From Algiphilus sp022763315 (GTDB lineage Bacteria > Pseudomonadota > Gammaproteobacteria > Nevskiales > Nevskiaceae): a stretch of 64,000 bases of DNA. Shown in pieces: positions 52,001 through 60,546 of the stretch; positions within the stretch are counted from its first letter, which is position 1, and the number at the start of each line of letters is the position of its first letter. The position numbers were made by a program, and so were the translations under genes. The stretch lies in NCBI RefSeq assembly GCF_965249985.1, contig NZ_OZ252280.1; one strand, given 5' to 3'. The notes beneath the pieces are model-generated. The model was not told the origin of the DNA. It did no database searches and saw nothing but the letters and a program-made list of their open reading frames with translations.

Positions 52001-52500
52001 GCGAGCAGCAGGGTGATGATGGTTACGCTGTGCAGCCCTTCCGCCATTGCGCCACCGTCGGGCGTCAGCACTTCAAAACCGAGGGAAATGGCGCGCAACT
52101 GCAAGGCGAGGTAGGGTAGGCCCGCAAGCAAGGCAATGACAGTGACCGCGGCCGCCAGCATCGGGTCGTTGCCGTAGCGCGCGCCGACGAAATCAGCCAC
52201 CGAAGTCAGCTGTGCCGATTTGCAGACCTGGATCAGTTTGCGCAGGAGCGGCGCACAGAACACGAAGACCAGCGCCGGGCCGAGATAGATCGGCAGGTAG
52301 CTGAGTCCGTCCGCGCTGGCCCGGCCCACGGCACCGTAGAAGGTCCATGCCGTGCAGTACACCGCCAGCGCAAGCCCGTATACCCATGGCCGCGGGCGTG
52401 GGCTGCGCCGGCGCTCTCGCCGGTCGGCCACCCAGGCAATGACGAAAAGCCCTGCGACGTACAGGGTGGCGACTGTCAATAGCTGCCAGGAGCTAAACAC
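49024..52500 (-). CDS. crbS: CrbS-type hybrid sensor kinase with sodium:solute symporter domain
   Basis: A 1,158-residue protein. An SLC5/SSS-like membrane domain with about 13 helices (1-490) is followed by a linker (515-600, STAC-like position), a PAS domain (610-730), a coiled coil (735-785), DHp with H795 in AATTHDMAQPLNAARLF, an ATPase (NLLTNAL 904-910, YDTGPGIPE 934-942, GLGLGLAIS 965-973) and a C-terminal receiver with D1076 and K1126. CrbS-type kinases control acs and acetate uptake in Vibrio and Pseudomonas, probably by sensing a transported ligand. The gene converges on crbR and the coding regions overlap by 68 bases. Confidence 0.93.
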   Translation of the reverse strand: MFSSWQLLTVATLYVAGLFVIAWVADRRERRRSPRPRPWVYGLALAVYCTAWTFYGAVGRASADGLSYLPIYLGPALVFVFCAPLLRKLIQVCKSAQLTSVADFVGARYGNDPMLAAAVTVIALLAGLPYLALQLRAISLGFEVLTPDGGAMAEGLHSVTIITLLLAGFTMLFGTRHIASTESHHGLVTAVAAESALKLIAFIVVGLFALWSLGGMEAGTQAVAALPTLDLATFGSSSFWLQTALAGAAVIVLPRQFHIMVVEHKGGKELARARWLFPAYLLVFAAFVLPLAAAGERFVGATHADQYVLALPQALGSPWVTLLAFLGGFSAATGMVIVSCVALATMLSNEIILPGLLRGKGYQRAEQDLGALLLRVRRLAIVGLLFAAWLIDRLMLTQLPLAMIGLLSFSAIAHLAPPVIAGIVWPRSNRRGAIVGLIGGTGTWAVTTLLPLLYPEAVPRLSAEEVLMHGTTLSFAAHISLHVLGSLLSAPSLTEQVHTARLMGFHVPEEDAAPRPAGGISVSDLVVLLERFFGTERTRALLTEYGKHTQSPWRMRGSADAAFIRFCEAGLASALGASSARVLIERLRRPGTGEVIDIIEQTSRAVRFNRDLLHATLDHMDQGVSVIDGALRLIAWNDAYTRLFQFPDHLLCEGTPVEQLVRHNAQLGLMGEGDPDTLVQRRLTHLRRGTAYRHERTMPNGRVLEITGNPMPGGGFVTTFSDVTAYKRAEAMLQQVNEELEERVADRTRALVDTNQALRSENRARAAAEAEARRARADAERANQSKTRFLAATTHDMAQPLNAARLFNHTIEQASDANVRAAAHNISRSLASIEQMLEGLSDISRLDAGAQKVSWGTVSLRPVLEELAAESSAIAQERGLQMRLRSTDALVLTDALLLRRIIRNLLTNALRYTQRGGVLLGCRPRADHVLIEVYDTGPGIPEDKRQEIFEEFKRLNPGQADGERGLGLGLAISERMASLLGHELRMDSNPGRGSVFRLKVQRSLQREQTQRAAPAVTPSADLGLEGARILCVDNDAHTLAATRALLERWGCVVATAHDAAEALRVSPTPPDALLVDYHLDEGTGIDAYRQLCTHWSHSPPTVLVTADRSMEARGAANEAALRFLTKPVKPAALRALLSRMLPRRSRPRAADGPADAQQ

Positions 52501-52585
52501 GCTTTCGGACTCGTCTCCTTCCGGGGGCGATGCGGTGTCGCCGCCTTTGCAGCGTCGAGTCTAGCGCGTGAATCGGGTAGGCGCG

Positions 52586-52614
52586 CAAAAAAATCCCCGC
52601 GCGGTGGCGGGGAT
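52586..52614 (-). terminator. Rho-independent terminator downstream of sqr
   Basis: On the minus strand ATCCCCGC pairs with GCGGGGAT across a six-base loop and is followed by a run of seven T (52593-52587). It ends the sqr transcript about 125 bases after its stop. A further small hairpin, TGCACG-TGC-CGTGCA (52623-52637), lies in the same 3' region. The 238 bases between crbS and sqr contain no supported gene. Confidence 0.88.
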
Positions 52615-52738
52615 AGCCGGTCTGCACGTGCCGTGCAGTCTCCGGAGTCTGGAGAGACACATGACGGGCAAGGCGCCAGTCCATATCTACGACGCCATCG
52701 TCAGGGAATGGTTCCCTCGACAATGGCGTGTCCTGCAA

Positions 52739-53992
52739 TCAGGGACGGATGGCGGTCGGCAGGCTTTCGGGGAAGCTGCGGGTGCGGTGCCAGTCCGGGC
52801 CTAGATTGCCCTTGAGCATCCGCCAGTACAGCCACGGCAGAAAGCTCTGCTTGATCCACCAGTAGAAGCGCCGGGGCTTGCGCGGGTCCGCCGGGAAGCT
52901 GGGCATGATCTTTCCGTCGTAACCGAATTCCGCCAGCATCACACGCTCGTGCGATGTCGTCAGCGGGCAAGAGGCATAGCCGTCGTAGCGCGTCATGTCC
53001 GCGCGGTCCTCGACGGCGGAGAGCACATTGTGAGCGGCAATGGGCGCCTGCCCGCGGACGGCGGCAGCGGTCTTGCTGTTGGGCGTGTTGCTGCAGTCAC
53101 CGAGGGCAAAGATATGGGGGTAGCGGGTGTGCTGCAGGGTCTCGCGGTCGACCTCGACCCAGCCAGCGCTGTCCACCAGAGGGCCGTTGCGCAGGAAGTC
53201 CGGGGCCGACTGCGGTGGCACTACGTGCAGCATGTCGAAGGATTCCTCGACCTCGCGCGAGCCTTGGTCGTCGCTGACGCGGAAGGTGGCTTTCTGCGCC
53301 GCCCCGTCAACCTTGATCAATTCATGGCCGAACATCGGCGTGATGCCGTAGTCGGCCACCACCTTGTCGAGCGCCTTGGCATAGAAAGGGATGCCGAACA
53401 TGGAAGGGCCGGGTGGTGCAAAGCGGATATCGGCCTGCACACCCTGCTTGCGGAGGTGATCCGCGGTGAGATACATCGCCTTCTGGGGTGCGCCGGCGCA
53501 TTTGATGGGCATCTGCGGCTGGGTGAACAGGGCGCGCTGGCCGTTGCGCAAACCCTTGGCGCATTCCCAGGTGTAGGGGGCGAGGTCATAGCGGTAGTTG
53601 CTGGTGACGCCATTGGCGCCGAGACTCGCCACCAGGCCATCGATCTGCTCCCAGTTGATCTGGATACCCGCCGCGACCAGCAGCCAGCCGTAGTTCACCG
53701 TGCGGCCGTCCTCAAGGGTGACCAGGCGTTGATCCGGGTCAATGGCCGTCACGCGTTGCTGAATCCAGTGCACGCCCGAGGGGATGAAATCCTTCATCGG
53801 GCGTTTGGTCTTGGCCACGTCGTAGGCGCCACCGCCGACCAGCGTCCATGCCGGCTGGTAGAAGTGATGGTCGCTGGGCTCGATGAGGGCGATATCGAGG
53901 TCCGGCCGGGCCTTCCTGAGCAGCGACGCCACGGTCATGCCGGCCGCCCCTCCGCCGATGATGGTGACGACGTGTTGGAAGGTGGCGGTCAT
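52739..53992 (-). CDS. sqr: Sulfide:quinone oxidoreductase
   Basis: A 417-residue FAD-dependent enzyme of the disulfide reductase fold that oxidises sulfide and passes electrons to quinone, giving persulfide or polysulfide. It has the FAD motif IIGGGAAGMT (11-20), HHFYQPAWTLVGGG (42-55), redox cysteines C165 in MPIKCAGAPQKA and C342 in GYASCPLTTSH, and FALGDC (295-300). The SQR group found in mitochondria and many heterotrophs (type II) has this GAPQK sequence. AGGAG precedes the ATG. It is divergent from the persulfide dioxygenase across a 104-base region with a central palindrome. Confidence 0.94.
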   Translation of the reverse strand: MTATFQHVVTIIGGGAAGMTVASLLRKARPDLDIALIEPSDHHFYQPAWTLVGGGAYDVAKTKRPMKDFIPSGVHWIQQRVTAIDPDQRLVTLEDGRTVNYGWLLVAAGIQINWEQIDGLVASLGANGVTSNYRYDLAPYTWECAKGLRNGQRALFTQPQMPIKCAGAPQKAMYLTADHLRKQGVQADIRFAPPGPSMFGIPFYAKALDKVVADYGITPMFGHELIKVDGAAQKATFRVSDDQGSREVEESFDMLHVVPPQSAPDFLRNGPLVDSAGWVEVDRETLQHTRYPHIFALGDCSNTPNSKTAAAVRGQAPIAAHNVLSAVEDRADMTRYDGYASCPLTTSHERVMLAEFGYDGKIMPSFPADPRKPRRFYWWIKQSFLPWLYWRMLKGNLGPDWHRTRSFPESLPTAIRP

Positions 53993-54022
53993 GGCGAGCT
54001 CCTGATGGGTGGATTGATGCAG

Positions 54023-54066
54023 ACTATAGCAAATGGCATATAAATATGCTCAAAAAAGAATATAAT
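54023..54066. promoter_or_regulatory. Divergent sqr/pdo promoters with central palindromic operator
   Basis: On the minus strand TATAGT (54028-54023) is the probable sqr -10. On the plus strand TATAAT (54061-54066) is the pdo -10. Exactly between them lies the perfect palindrome GCATAT-AA-ATATGC (54036-54049), covering both -35 positions. One dimeric regulator bound there could control both promoters. AT-rich palindromes are typical of ArsR-type sulfide sensors such as BigR/SqrR, but no such gene is in the window. Confidence 0.65.
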
Positions 54067-54096
54067 GCGCAGCATCCACACATCAGGAGGTGCAGC

Positions 54097-54792
54097 ATGC
54101 TGTTCCGGCAATTCTTCGACGCGGAGTCGAGTACCTATACCTATCTGTTGGCGTCGGGTCGCGGTCGCGAGGCGGTCATCATCGATCCGGTCAAGGAACA
54201 GGCGCAGCAGTATCTGACCGCCATCGAGCAGATGGATCTCAAGCTGGTGCGCGCCATCGACACCCACACGCATGCGGACCACATCACGGCGCTCGGCGAC
54301 TTGCGTGCCGCCACCCAGTGCGTGACGTTGATGGGAGAATTCACCCAGGCCGAATGCGTCTCCGACCACGTGCGCGAGGACGACATCGTCGATGTCGATG
54401 GCATTCGCCTGCGTGCCCTCTATACCCCAGGGCATACCAATGAATCCTTCAGCTTCGTATTGCAGCCGGAGCGGCCGGAAGCGGTCTTCACTGGCGATGT
54501 ACTGCTGATTCGCGGCACCGGTCGCACCGACTTCCAGGGCGGCGATCCGCATCGCAGCTGGGATTCGATCACCAATAAACTCTTCCGCCTGCCGGAAGAG
54601 ACGATCGTGTGGCCGGCCCACGATTACAAGGGCTGGACCGCATCCAGCATCGCCGAGGAAAAGGCCCACAACCCGCGCCTGGCCGGCAAGACCGAGGCCG
54701 AGTATGTCGACATCATGAACAATCTCAACCTGCCCGATCCGAAGATGATGGATATTGCGGTGCCCGCCAATCTGGCCTGCGGAAGAGGCTAG
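54097..54792 (+). CDS. pdo: Persulfide dioxygenase (ETHE1-like metallo-beta-lactamase fold)
   Basis: A 231-residue iron enzyme that oxidises glutathione persulfide to sulfite and glutathione. It has the metal motif THTHADH (56-62), H113 in TPGHT, D134 in FTGDVLLIRGTGRTDF and H175 in WPAHDYKG. RGTGRTDFQGGD and the short C-terminal region are specific to ETHE1/PDO and not to glyoxalase II. A perfect AGGAGG lies six bases before ATG 54097. With sqr it forms the standard route sulfide to persulfide to sulfite. Confidence 0.92.
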   Translation: MLFRQFFDAESSTYTYLLASGRGREAVIIDPVKEQAQQYLTAIEQMDLKLVRAIDTHTHADHITALGDLRAATQCVTLMGEFTQAECVSDHVREDDIVDVDGIRLRALYTPGHTNESFSFVLQPERPEAVFTGDVLLIRGTGRTDFQGGDPHRSWDSITNKLFRLPEETIVWPAHDYKGWTASSIAEEKAHNPRLAGKTEAEYVDIMNNLNLPDPKMMDIAVPANLACGRG

Positions 54793-56502
54793 GTGCGCCT
54801 GACGCTGCTCGACGACCTGCGCGCGCTGGATCGCGCGCGCGCAGGGGGCGATGTCCTGGCCGGCACCATCACCGCGGTGCTGCTGGTGCCGCAGGCGCTG
54901 GCCTATGCCCTGCTCGCCGGTCTTCCACCGGAAATGGGTCTCTACGCCAGCATCCTGCCGCCCGTGGTCTACGCCCTGCTCGGCTCGAGCCGTACGCTGG
55001 CAGTGGGGCCAGTGGCGGTGGCAGCGGCCATGGTGGCGTCGGCGCTGCATGGCTGGGCCGGGGATGACGCGCAACGTATCGTTGAAGGCGCGGTGATTCT
55101 TGCGGGCCTCAGCGGGCTCTTCCTGCTCGCGATGGCGGCCCTGCGGTTGGGATGGCTGACCCATTTCATCAGTCATCCCGTGCTTTCGGGCTTCGTCACC
55201 GGTGCAGCCATCTTCATCGTCGGGACCCAGTTGCGTGGTCTGTTTGGCATCGAGGCCGGTGATGGGGTGCATTTCATCGAGCGCATGGCGCACATCCTCA
55301 CGCACTGGTCCACCGGCAATGTACTGACCTGCGTCTTCGGTCTCTCCAGTCTCGTTCTGCTGATGGTTGCGCGCAGTCCGCTGATCAGGATGCTGATGCG
55401 CTGGGGGGTATCGCGCGAGGCCGCGCTGACTACGTCGCGGCTGGCGCCACTAGTGATTGTCGTGCTCGCAACGCTGCTATCCGCGCTCATCGGCGCGCAA
55501 GGGCAGGGGGTGGAGACGGTCGGTGCGGTTGCGGGGCAGTTGCCCGGCTTCAGCCTCAGCGCCTGGGGCGCGGAAGGTTGGTGGCTTCTGGCCCCATCGG
55601 CTCTGCTGATTGCCTTGGTCGGCTATGTGGAAAGCGTATCGGTGGCACGCACGCTGGCCATGCGGCGGCGCGAGGCCGTGGATGCGGACCGCGAACTGAT
55701 CGGCCTCGGCGGTGCGAACATCGCCGCCTCGCTCTTTGGCGCGATGCCTGCAGCGGGTGGATTTTCGCGCTCGATGGTCAATTTCGACGCCGGGGCCCGA
55801 ACCCAGCTCGCAGCCTTGGTCACGGCTGGCTGGGTGTTGCTCATCACGCTCTTCTTCGGCGGTCTGCTCGCGGCACTGCCGTATGCCGTGCTGTCGGCCA
55901 TCATCGTGGTGGCGGTATGGCAGCTGATCGATTTCTCCGCGTTGCGCCACACTTGGCGCTTCGACCGTGGTGACGGTTTTGCGCAGGCGCTCACCATCGT
56001 TGGCGTCCTGGTGGTCGGCATTGAGGCCGGGCTCATGCTCGGTGTCGCGGCTGCGCTCGCGATCTTCCTGTATCGCACCAGTCGGCCGCATATCGCGGTG
56101 ATCGGGCGTCTGCACGGCACCGAACACTTCCGCAATGTCTACCGTCATGTGGTTGAGACCTGGCCGGAGCTGCTCATGGTGCGTATCGATGAGAGTCTGT
56201 ATTTCGCGAGCAGCCCGCGTATCCAGGCCGAACTCGAGCGTCTCGTCAGTCGCCATGATCCACGGCTATCGGATGTGGTGCTCGTGCTCTCCGGCGTCAA
56301 TGCGGTGGACGCGAGCGGGGTCGAAATGCTGGAGGTCTTCCACAGCGAGCTGGAGCGGCTCCACATCCGCTTGCATCTGGCGGAAGTGAAGGGCCCGGTC
56401 CAGGATCAGCTCAATCACAGTGCGCTGCCAGCCGCGCTGGGTCCGAATCGCATCCATCTTTCCGCCCAGGCTGCCGTCGAAAGCATCGTTCCCGCAGGAT
56501 GA
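54793..56502 (+). CDS. SulP-family anion transporter with STAS domain
   Basis: A 569-residue membrane transporter with about 12-14 helices (20-410). It opens with the SulP signature region DVLAGTITAVLLVPQALAYALLAGLPP and includes GGFSRSMVNFDAGARTQLA. A cytosolic STAS domain lies at about 445-560 (YFASSPRIQAELERLV, VNAVDASGVEMLEVF). SulP proteins move sulfate, bicarbonate or other anions. GTG 54793 directly abuts the pdo stop, so the pair is one transcript and the transporter may handle sulfite or sulfate produced by sulfide oxidation. The direction is not predictable. Confidence 0.88.
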   Translation: MRLTLLDDLRALDRARAGGDVLAGTITAVLLVPQALAYALLAGLPPEMGLYASILPPVVYALLGSSRTLAVGPVAVAAAMVASALHGWAGDDAQRIVEGAVILAGLSGLFLLAMAALRLGWLTHFISHPVLSGFVTGAAIFIVGTQLRGLFGIEAGDGVHFIERMAHILTHWSTGNVLTCVFGLSSLVLLMVARSPLIRMLMRWGVSREAALTTSRLAPLVIVVLATLLSALIGAQGQGVETVGAVAGQLPGFSLSAWGAEGWWLLAPSALLIALVGYVESVSVARTLAMRRREAVDADRELIGLGGANIAASLFGAMPAAGGFSRSMVNFDAGARTQLAALVTAGWVLLITLFFGGLLAALPYAVLSAIIVVAVWQLIDFSALRHTWRFDRGDGFAQALTIVGVLVVGIEAGLMLGVAAALAIFLYRTSRPHIAVIGRLHGTEHFRNVYRHVVETWPELLMVRIDESLYFASSPRIQAELERLVSRHDPRLSDVVLVLSGVNAVDASGVEMLEVFHSELERLHIRLHLAEVKGPVQDQLNHSALPAALGPNRIHLSAQAAVESIVPAG

Positions 56503-56533
56503 GCGTCGCGCGCCTCGGTACACTGCGCGCGCC

Positions 56534-58387
56534 ATGATCACAGCAACCGACCTGACCCTCCGCCGCGGCGAACACCTGCTGTTCGCCGGCGCTGGCTTCA
56601 CCCTGCACGCGGGCTGGCGGGTGGGCCTGGTCGGGCGCAATGGCTGCGGCAAGTCGAGTCTGTTCTCGATGATGCTCGGTCAGCTCAGTCCGGACCGCGG
56701 CGCGCTGCAGCTACAGCGCGGTATCGACATCGCCACGGTGGCGCAGGAAACACCCGCCGTCGACCGCTCCGCCATTGACTACGCCCTCGACGGCGATACT
56801 GAGTTACGCGCCACCGAGCGCGCCCTCGAACAGGCGGCAGAAGCCGGCGATGCCGACGCCTTGGGGCGTCTGGACGACCGCATGCACGCCATTGGCGGCT
56901 ATGCCGCGCGTGCGCGCGCTGCCAAGCTGCTCGACGGTCTCGGTTTCGACACGCGTCAGCAGGCCTGTCCGGTGTCGGATTTTTCCGGGGGCTGGCGCAT
57001 GCGTCTGAATCTGGCGCAGGCGCTGTTGCGCCGCGCCGATCTGCTGCTGCTGGACGAGCCCACTAACCATCTCGATCTGGATGCCGTGCTCTGGATCCAG
57101 GACTGGCTGAAGCGCTTCGACGGCACGCTGGTGGTGGTCTCCCACGACCGCGACTTTCTGGACGCGGTGACCGACCACACCCTGCACATCGGCGGCGGCC
57201 AAGTGGCCCTGTACGACGGCAATTTTTCCAGTTTCGAGCGCCAGCGCGCGGAGCATCTGGCCCAGCAGCACGCGCAGCATGCCAAGCAGCAGGCGCAGAT
57301 CGCGCACATGCAGGCCTTCGTGGACCGCTTCCGGGCGCAGGCGACCAAGGCCAAGCAGGCGCAGGCCCGCGTCAAAATGATCGAGCGCATGCAGAAAGTG
57401 GCGCCCGTGCGCGCCGAAGCAAGCTTTCGCTTCGAATTCCCGGAACCCGTGCAGTTGCCCTCACCGCTGGTGCGCATGGACCGCGCGCGCGCAGCCTATG
57501 GGGACATCACGGTGCTGCGCGATCTCAAGCTGGGTCTGGAGCCCGGCGATCGCATCGGTCTGCTGGGCCGCAATGGCGCCGGCAAATCCACCCTGGTGAA
57601 ACTGCTCTCGGGACGTCTGCAGCCCGCCGACGGCGGCATCCTGCATGCCCCCGGCTTGCAGGTCGGCTATTTCGATCAGCATCAGGTGGATGCACTGGAC
57701 CCCGCGGCCACGCCGATGCTGTTGATGCAGCGCCTGGACCCGGCCGCCTCGGATCAGGCGCTACGCAACTGGCTCGGTCGCTTCCAGTTCCAGGGCGACC
57801 GTGTCTTCGAGCCCATCGCGCCCTTTTCCGGGGGCGAGAAGGCACGGCTTGGCCTCGCTTTACTGGTCTACCAGCAACCCAATCTGCTGCTGCTCGACGA
57901 GCCCACAAACCATCTCGACATGGATATGCGCGCGGCATTGGAGGAGGCGCTGCAGACCTTCAATGGAGCCATGGTGTTGGTCACCCACGACCGCCATCTC
58001 GTGGCTACCACCTGCGACCGGCTGTGGTTGGTGGCCAATGGGCAGTGCACGCCCTTCGACGGCGATCTGGACGACTATGCGCGTTGGTTGCTGTCGTCAG
58101 CGAGCAAGACCGGCGGTGCCAACCCGCCTGCAGCCGCCGCACCCAAGCGCAGTGCCGCGGACACGCGGGATCTGCGCAACCAGCTCAAGCGTCTGGAGCG
58201 TGACATGCAGCGCACCAGTGCGCGGATAGAGGCCATTGAGGCCCAACTGTCGGACCCGACGCTCTATGAAGGCGGTCAGCAAGACCGCATTACCGAACTG
58301 GGTCGAGAACAGGAGGCCCTGCGCACCCAACTGGCCGAAGCCGAAGCCGCCTGGCTGGAAGCGGCGGAAGCCCTCGAAGAGGCGTGA
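56534..58387 (+). CDS. yheS: ABC-F ATPase, YheS type
   Basis: A 617-residue soluble protein with two ABC cassettes and no membrane domain. Walker A GRNGCGKSS and GRNGAGKST, signatures FSGGWRMRLNLAQ and FSGGEKARLGLAL, and Walker B LLLLDEPTNHLD twice are visible. The linker (about 245-310) is long, Gln/Ala-rich and basic, as in YheS, and a C-terminal coiled coil of about 80 residues is present. ABC-F proteins act on the ribosome, often to relieve stalled or difficult translation. ATG 56534 was chosen since upstream frame overlaps the transporter gene. It overlaps or abuts the next ABC-F gene. Confidence 0.9.
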   Translation: MITATDLTLRRGEHLLFAGAGFTLHAGWRVGLVGRNGCGKSSLFSMMLGQLSPDRGALQLQRGIDIATVAQETPAVDRSAIDYALDGDTELRATERALEQAAEAGDADALGRLDDRMHAIGGYAARARAAKLLDGLGFDTRQQACPVSDFSGGWRMRLNLAQALLRRADLLLLDEPTNHLDLDAVLWIQDWLKRFDGTLVVVSHDRDFLDAVTDHTLHIGGGQVALYDGNFSSFERQRAEHLAQQHAQHAKQQAQIAHMQAFVDRFRAQATKAKQAQARVKMIERMQKVAPVRAEASFRFEFPEPVQLPSPLVRMDRARAAYGDITVLRDLKLGLEPGDRIGLLGRNGAGKSTLVKLLSGRLQPADGGILHAPGLQVGYFDQHQVDALDPAATPMLLMQRLDPAASDQALRNWLGRFQFQGDRVFEPIAPFSGGEKARLGLALLVYQQPNLLLLDEPTNHLDMDMRAALEEALQTFNGAMVLVTHDRHLVATTCDRLWLVANGQCTPFDGDLDDYARWLLSSASKTGGANPPAAAAPKRSAADTRDLRNQLKRLERDMQRTSARIEAIEAQLSDPTLYEGGQQDRITELGREQEALRTQLAEAEAAWLEAAEALEEA

Positions 58388-58389
58388 CC

Positions 58390-60237
58390 ATGTTGCAGGC
58401 CCAGAATCTCCAGCTGTTTCACGGCAAGACCCCGCTGCTCGATCAGGTCGATTTCACCGTCGAAGCCGGCGAGCGCATCTGTCTGGTGGGACGCAATGGC
58501 ACCGGCAAGTCCACCCTGCTGCGCGTGCTCACAGGCGAGGTGGCGCTGGATGCCGGTGCGCTGCGACACGACAGCGCGCTTCGCGTGGCCCTGTTGCCGC
58601 AGAGCCTGCCGCCGCTGGAGCCGCGCAGTGTGTTCTCCTCGGTGGCTGAAGGCCTGGGCGCCATCGGTGCCCAGGTCGCGGAATACCATCGCCTCATCGC
58701 CGAAGAACCGGACAATATGGCGGCCCTCGCACGCGTGCAGGATGCCATTGAGGCGGGCGACGGCTGGTCGCTGGATACCCGCGTCGCCGCCATCCTGTCG
58801 CGCATGGAGCTTGACGGGGATGCGCGCTGTGACCAGCTTTCCGGCGGCATGCGCCGCCGGGTTTGGCTGGCAAGGGCGCTGGTCACTGAACCCGACCTGC
58901 TGCTGCTCGATGAACCGACCAACCATCTCGATATCGAGGCGATCCGCTGGCTGGAGGAGTTCCTGCAGCAATGGAATGGTGCGTTGCTGTTCATCACCCA
59001 CGACCGGGCTTTTTTGCGGCGGCTGGCGACGCGCATTTTTGAGCTCGACCGCGGCCATCTGACTAGCTGGCCGGGGGACTACGACACGTATCTCAAGCGC
59101 AAGGCGGAGGCCTTGGCGGCCGAGGAAGCAGAGCGCGCGCGCTTCGACAAGAAGCTGGCGGAAGAGGAGGTCTGGATCCGCAAGGGGATTCAGGCACGGC
59201 GCACGCGCAACGAGGGCCGGGTGCGCGCGCTGCAGGCCATGCGCGCGGAGGCGGCGCAGCGCCGCGAGCGGCAGGGCACTGCGCGCATCGCGGTGGCCGA
59301 GGCCGAGCGCTCCGGCAAGCTGGTGGCCGAGGCCGAAGGACTGCATCTGTCCTACGAGGGACGACCCATCGTCCAGGATTTCTCGACGCTGGTGCTGCGG
59401 GGGGACAAGATCGGTCTCATCGGGCGCAATGGCGTGGGTAAGACCACGCTGCTCAAGCTGCTGCTCGGGCAGATCGCGCCCGACCAAGGCCACCTGCGGC
59501 TGGGCACCAAGCTGGAAGTCGCCTATTTCGATCAGCTGCGCGCGGCGCTGGACCCGCAGCGCAGCGTCGCCGACACCATCGGCGAGGGCCGGGATTTCGT
59601 CGAAATCGACGGCAAGCCACGGCACGTCATGAGCTACCTGCAGGACTTTCTGTTCACGCCGGATCGTGCGCGCAGCCCGGTACACGCCCTGTCGGGCGGT
59701 GAGGCCAGCCGGCTGCGGCTGGCGCAGCTCTTCGCCAAGCCCTCCAATCTGATGGTGCTCGACGAACCCACCAACGATCTGGATATCGAAACCCTGGACC
59801 TGCTCGAAGAGCGCCTGACCGAATACCGTGGCACGGTGCTGTTGGTGAGTCACGATCGCGCTTTTTTGGATCAAGTTGTGACCCGTTCTTTCGTGTTCAC
59901 CGGAAACGGCCGCATCGAGGACATCGTCGGCGGGTACAGCGATTGGCAGCGTCAGCAGGCGCGGCAGGCCGCATCGGCGCGTGATGCGGCGGCGTCTGCA
60001 CGTCCCAAGACCGCGGCTGCCAAGCCGCGTTCGAATGGGGATACGCGCGAGATCCGGAAAGTGACCCGGCAGATCGAAAGTCTGGAAGCGGAGCAGGAAT
60101 CCCTGGGGCTTCTGCTGGCCGATGGGGCGCTCTATCGCGATGACCCTGCGCGCGCCGAGGCCACGCAGCAGCGCTTGAAGGCGATTGCGCAGGAACTGGA
60201 AGCCGCCTATGCGCGCTGGGAGTCGCTTGAGGGCTAG
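58390..60237 (+). CDS. uup: ABC-F ATPase Uup
   Basis: A 615-residue protein with two ABC cassettes. It has GRNGTGKSTLLRVL, LSGGMRRRVWLARALV, LLLLDEPTNHLD and, in the second half, GRNGVGKTTLLKLL, LSGGEASRLRLAQLF and VLDEPTNDLDIETLDLLEE. The linker contains EEVWIRKGIQARRTRNEGR, a Uup hallmark, and the C-terminal coiled coil (about 535-610) binds DNA in E. coli Uup. It influences ribosome function and transposon excision in E. coli. ATG 58390, two bases after the yheS stop, was preferred to GTG 58384. Confidence 0.92.
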   Translation: MLQAQNLQLFHGKTPLLDQVDFTVEAGERICLVGRNGTGKSTLLRVLTGEVALDAGALRHDSALRVALLPQSLPPLEPRSVFSSVAEGLGAIGAQVAEYHRLIAEEPDNMAALARVQDAIEAGDGWSLDTRVAAILSRMELDGDARCDQLSGGMRRRVWLARALVTEPDLLLLDEPTNHLDIEAIRWLEEFLQQWNGALLFITHDRAFLRRLATRIFELDRGHLTSWPGDYDTYLKRKAEALAAEEAERARFDKKLAEEEVWIRKGIQARRTRNEGRVRALQAMRAEAAQRRERQGTARIAVAEAERSGKLVAEAEGLHLSYEGRPIVQDFSTLVLRGDKIGLIGRNGVGKTTLLKLLLGQIAPDQGHLRLGTKLEVAYFDQLRAALDPQRSVADTIGEGRDFVEIDGKPRHVMSYLQDFLFTPDRARSPVHALSGGEASRLRLAQLFAKPSNLMVLDEPTNDLDIETLDLLEERLTEYRGTVLLVSHDRAFLDQVVTRSFVFTGNGRIEDIVGGYSDWQRQQARQAASARDAAASARPKTAAAKPRSNGDTREIRKVTRQIESLEAEQESLGLLLADGALYRDDPARAEATQQRLKAIAQELEAAYARWESLEG

Positions 60238-60370
60238 CGCGGCGGCGGATGGAGCCGAGGCGGGCCCACTCGGCATTGCGGTTCTGCGCTACGGCGCGCA
60301 CCATGCGCGCCTATGCCGATGTTTTCTCACGCCCGTTGCGCACGCCGATGCGTCGCTGGCGCCAGACACA

Positions 60371-60395
60371 CAAACGCCGCGTCGAGCGCGGCGTT
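60371..60395 (-). terminator. Probable terminator of tRNA-Leu
   Basis: AACGCCGCG (60373-60381) pairs perfectly with CGCGGCGTT (60387-60395) across a five-base loop. Read on the minus strand the hairpin is followed by TGTGTGTC after TT, a short T-rich tail, 55 bases past the tRNA 3' end. The rest of 60238-60449 holds nothing else recognisable. Confidence 0.55.
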
Positions 60396-60449
60396 GGGTC
60401 AGTATCCCGGGCACTTGCTTTGTTAGCGCGCTGCCCTTGCTGAATCATC

Positions 60450-60535
<86 letters not shown>

Positions 60536-60546
60536 GTGGGCGCGGA

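Noticed and set aside
52661..52804. Small rightward frame of 47 codons with a GGAGAG site, sqr 3' region
   Set aside because: It runs antisense into the sqr coding end and lies in a hairpin-rich 3' region; nothing supports translation.
53989..55305. Open frame of 438 codons antisense to pdo and the SulP gene
   Set aside because: Both sense genes have full motif sets and good starts; the antisense product has no recognisable domain.
58276..60276. Long open frame (666 codons) antisense to the uup gene
   Set aside because: It mirrors uup exactly, has no family motif and no ribosome site; long antisense frames are common in high-GC DNA with biased third positions.
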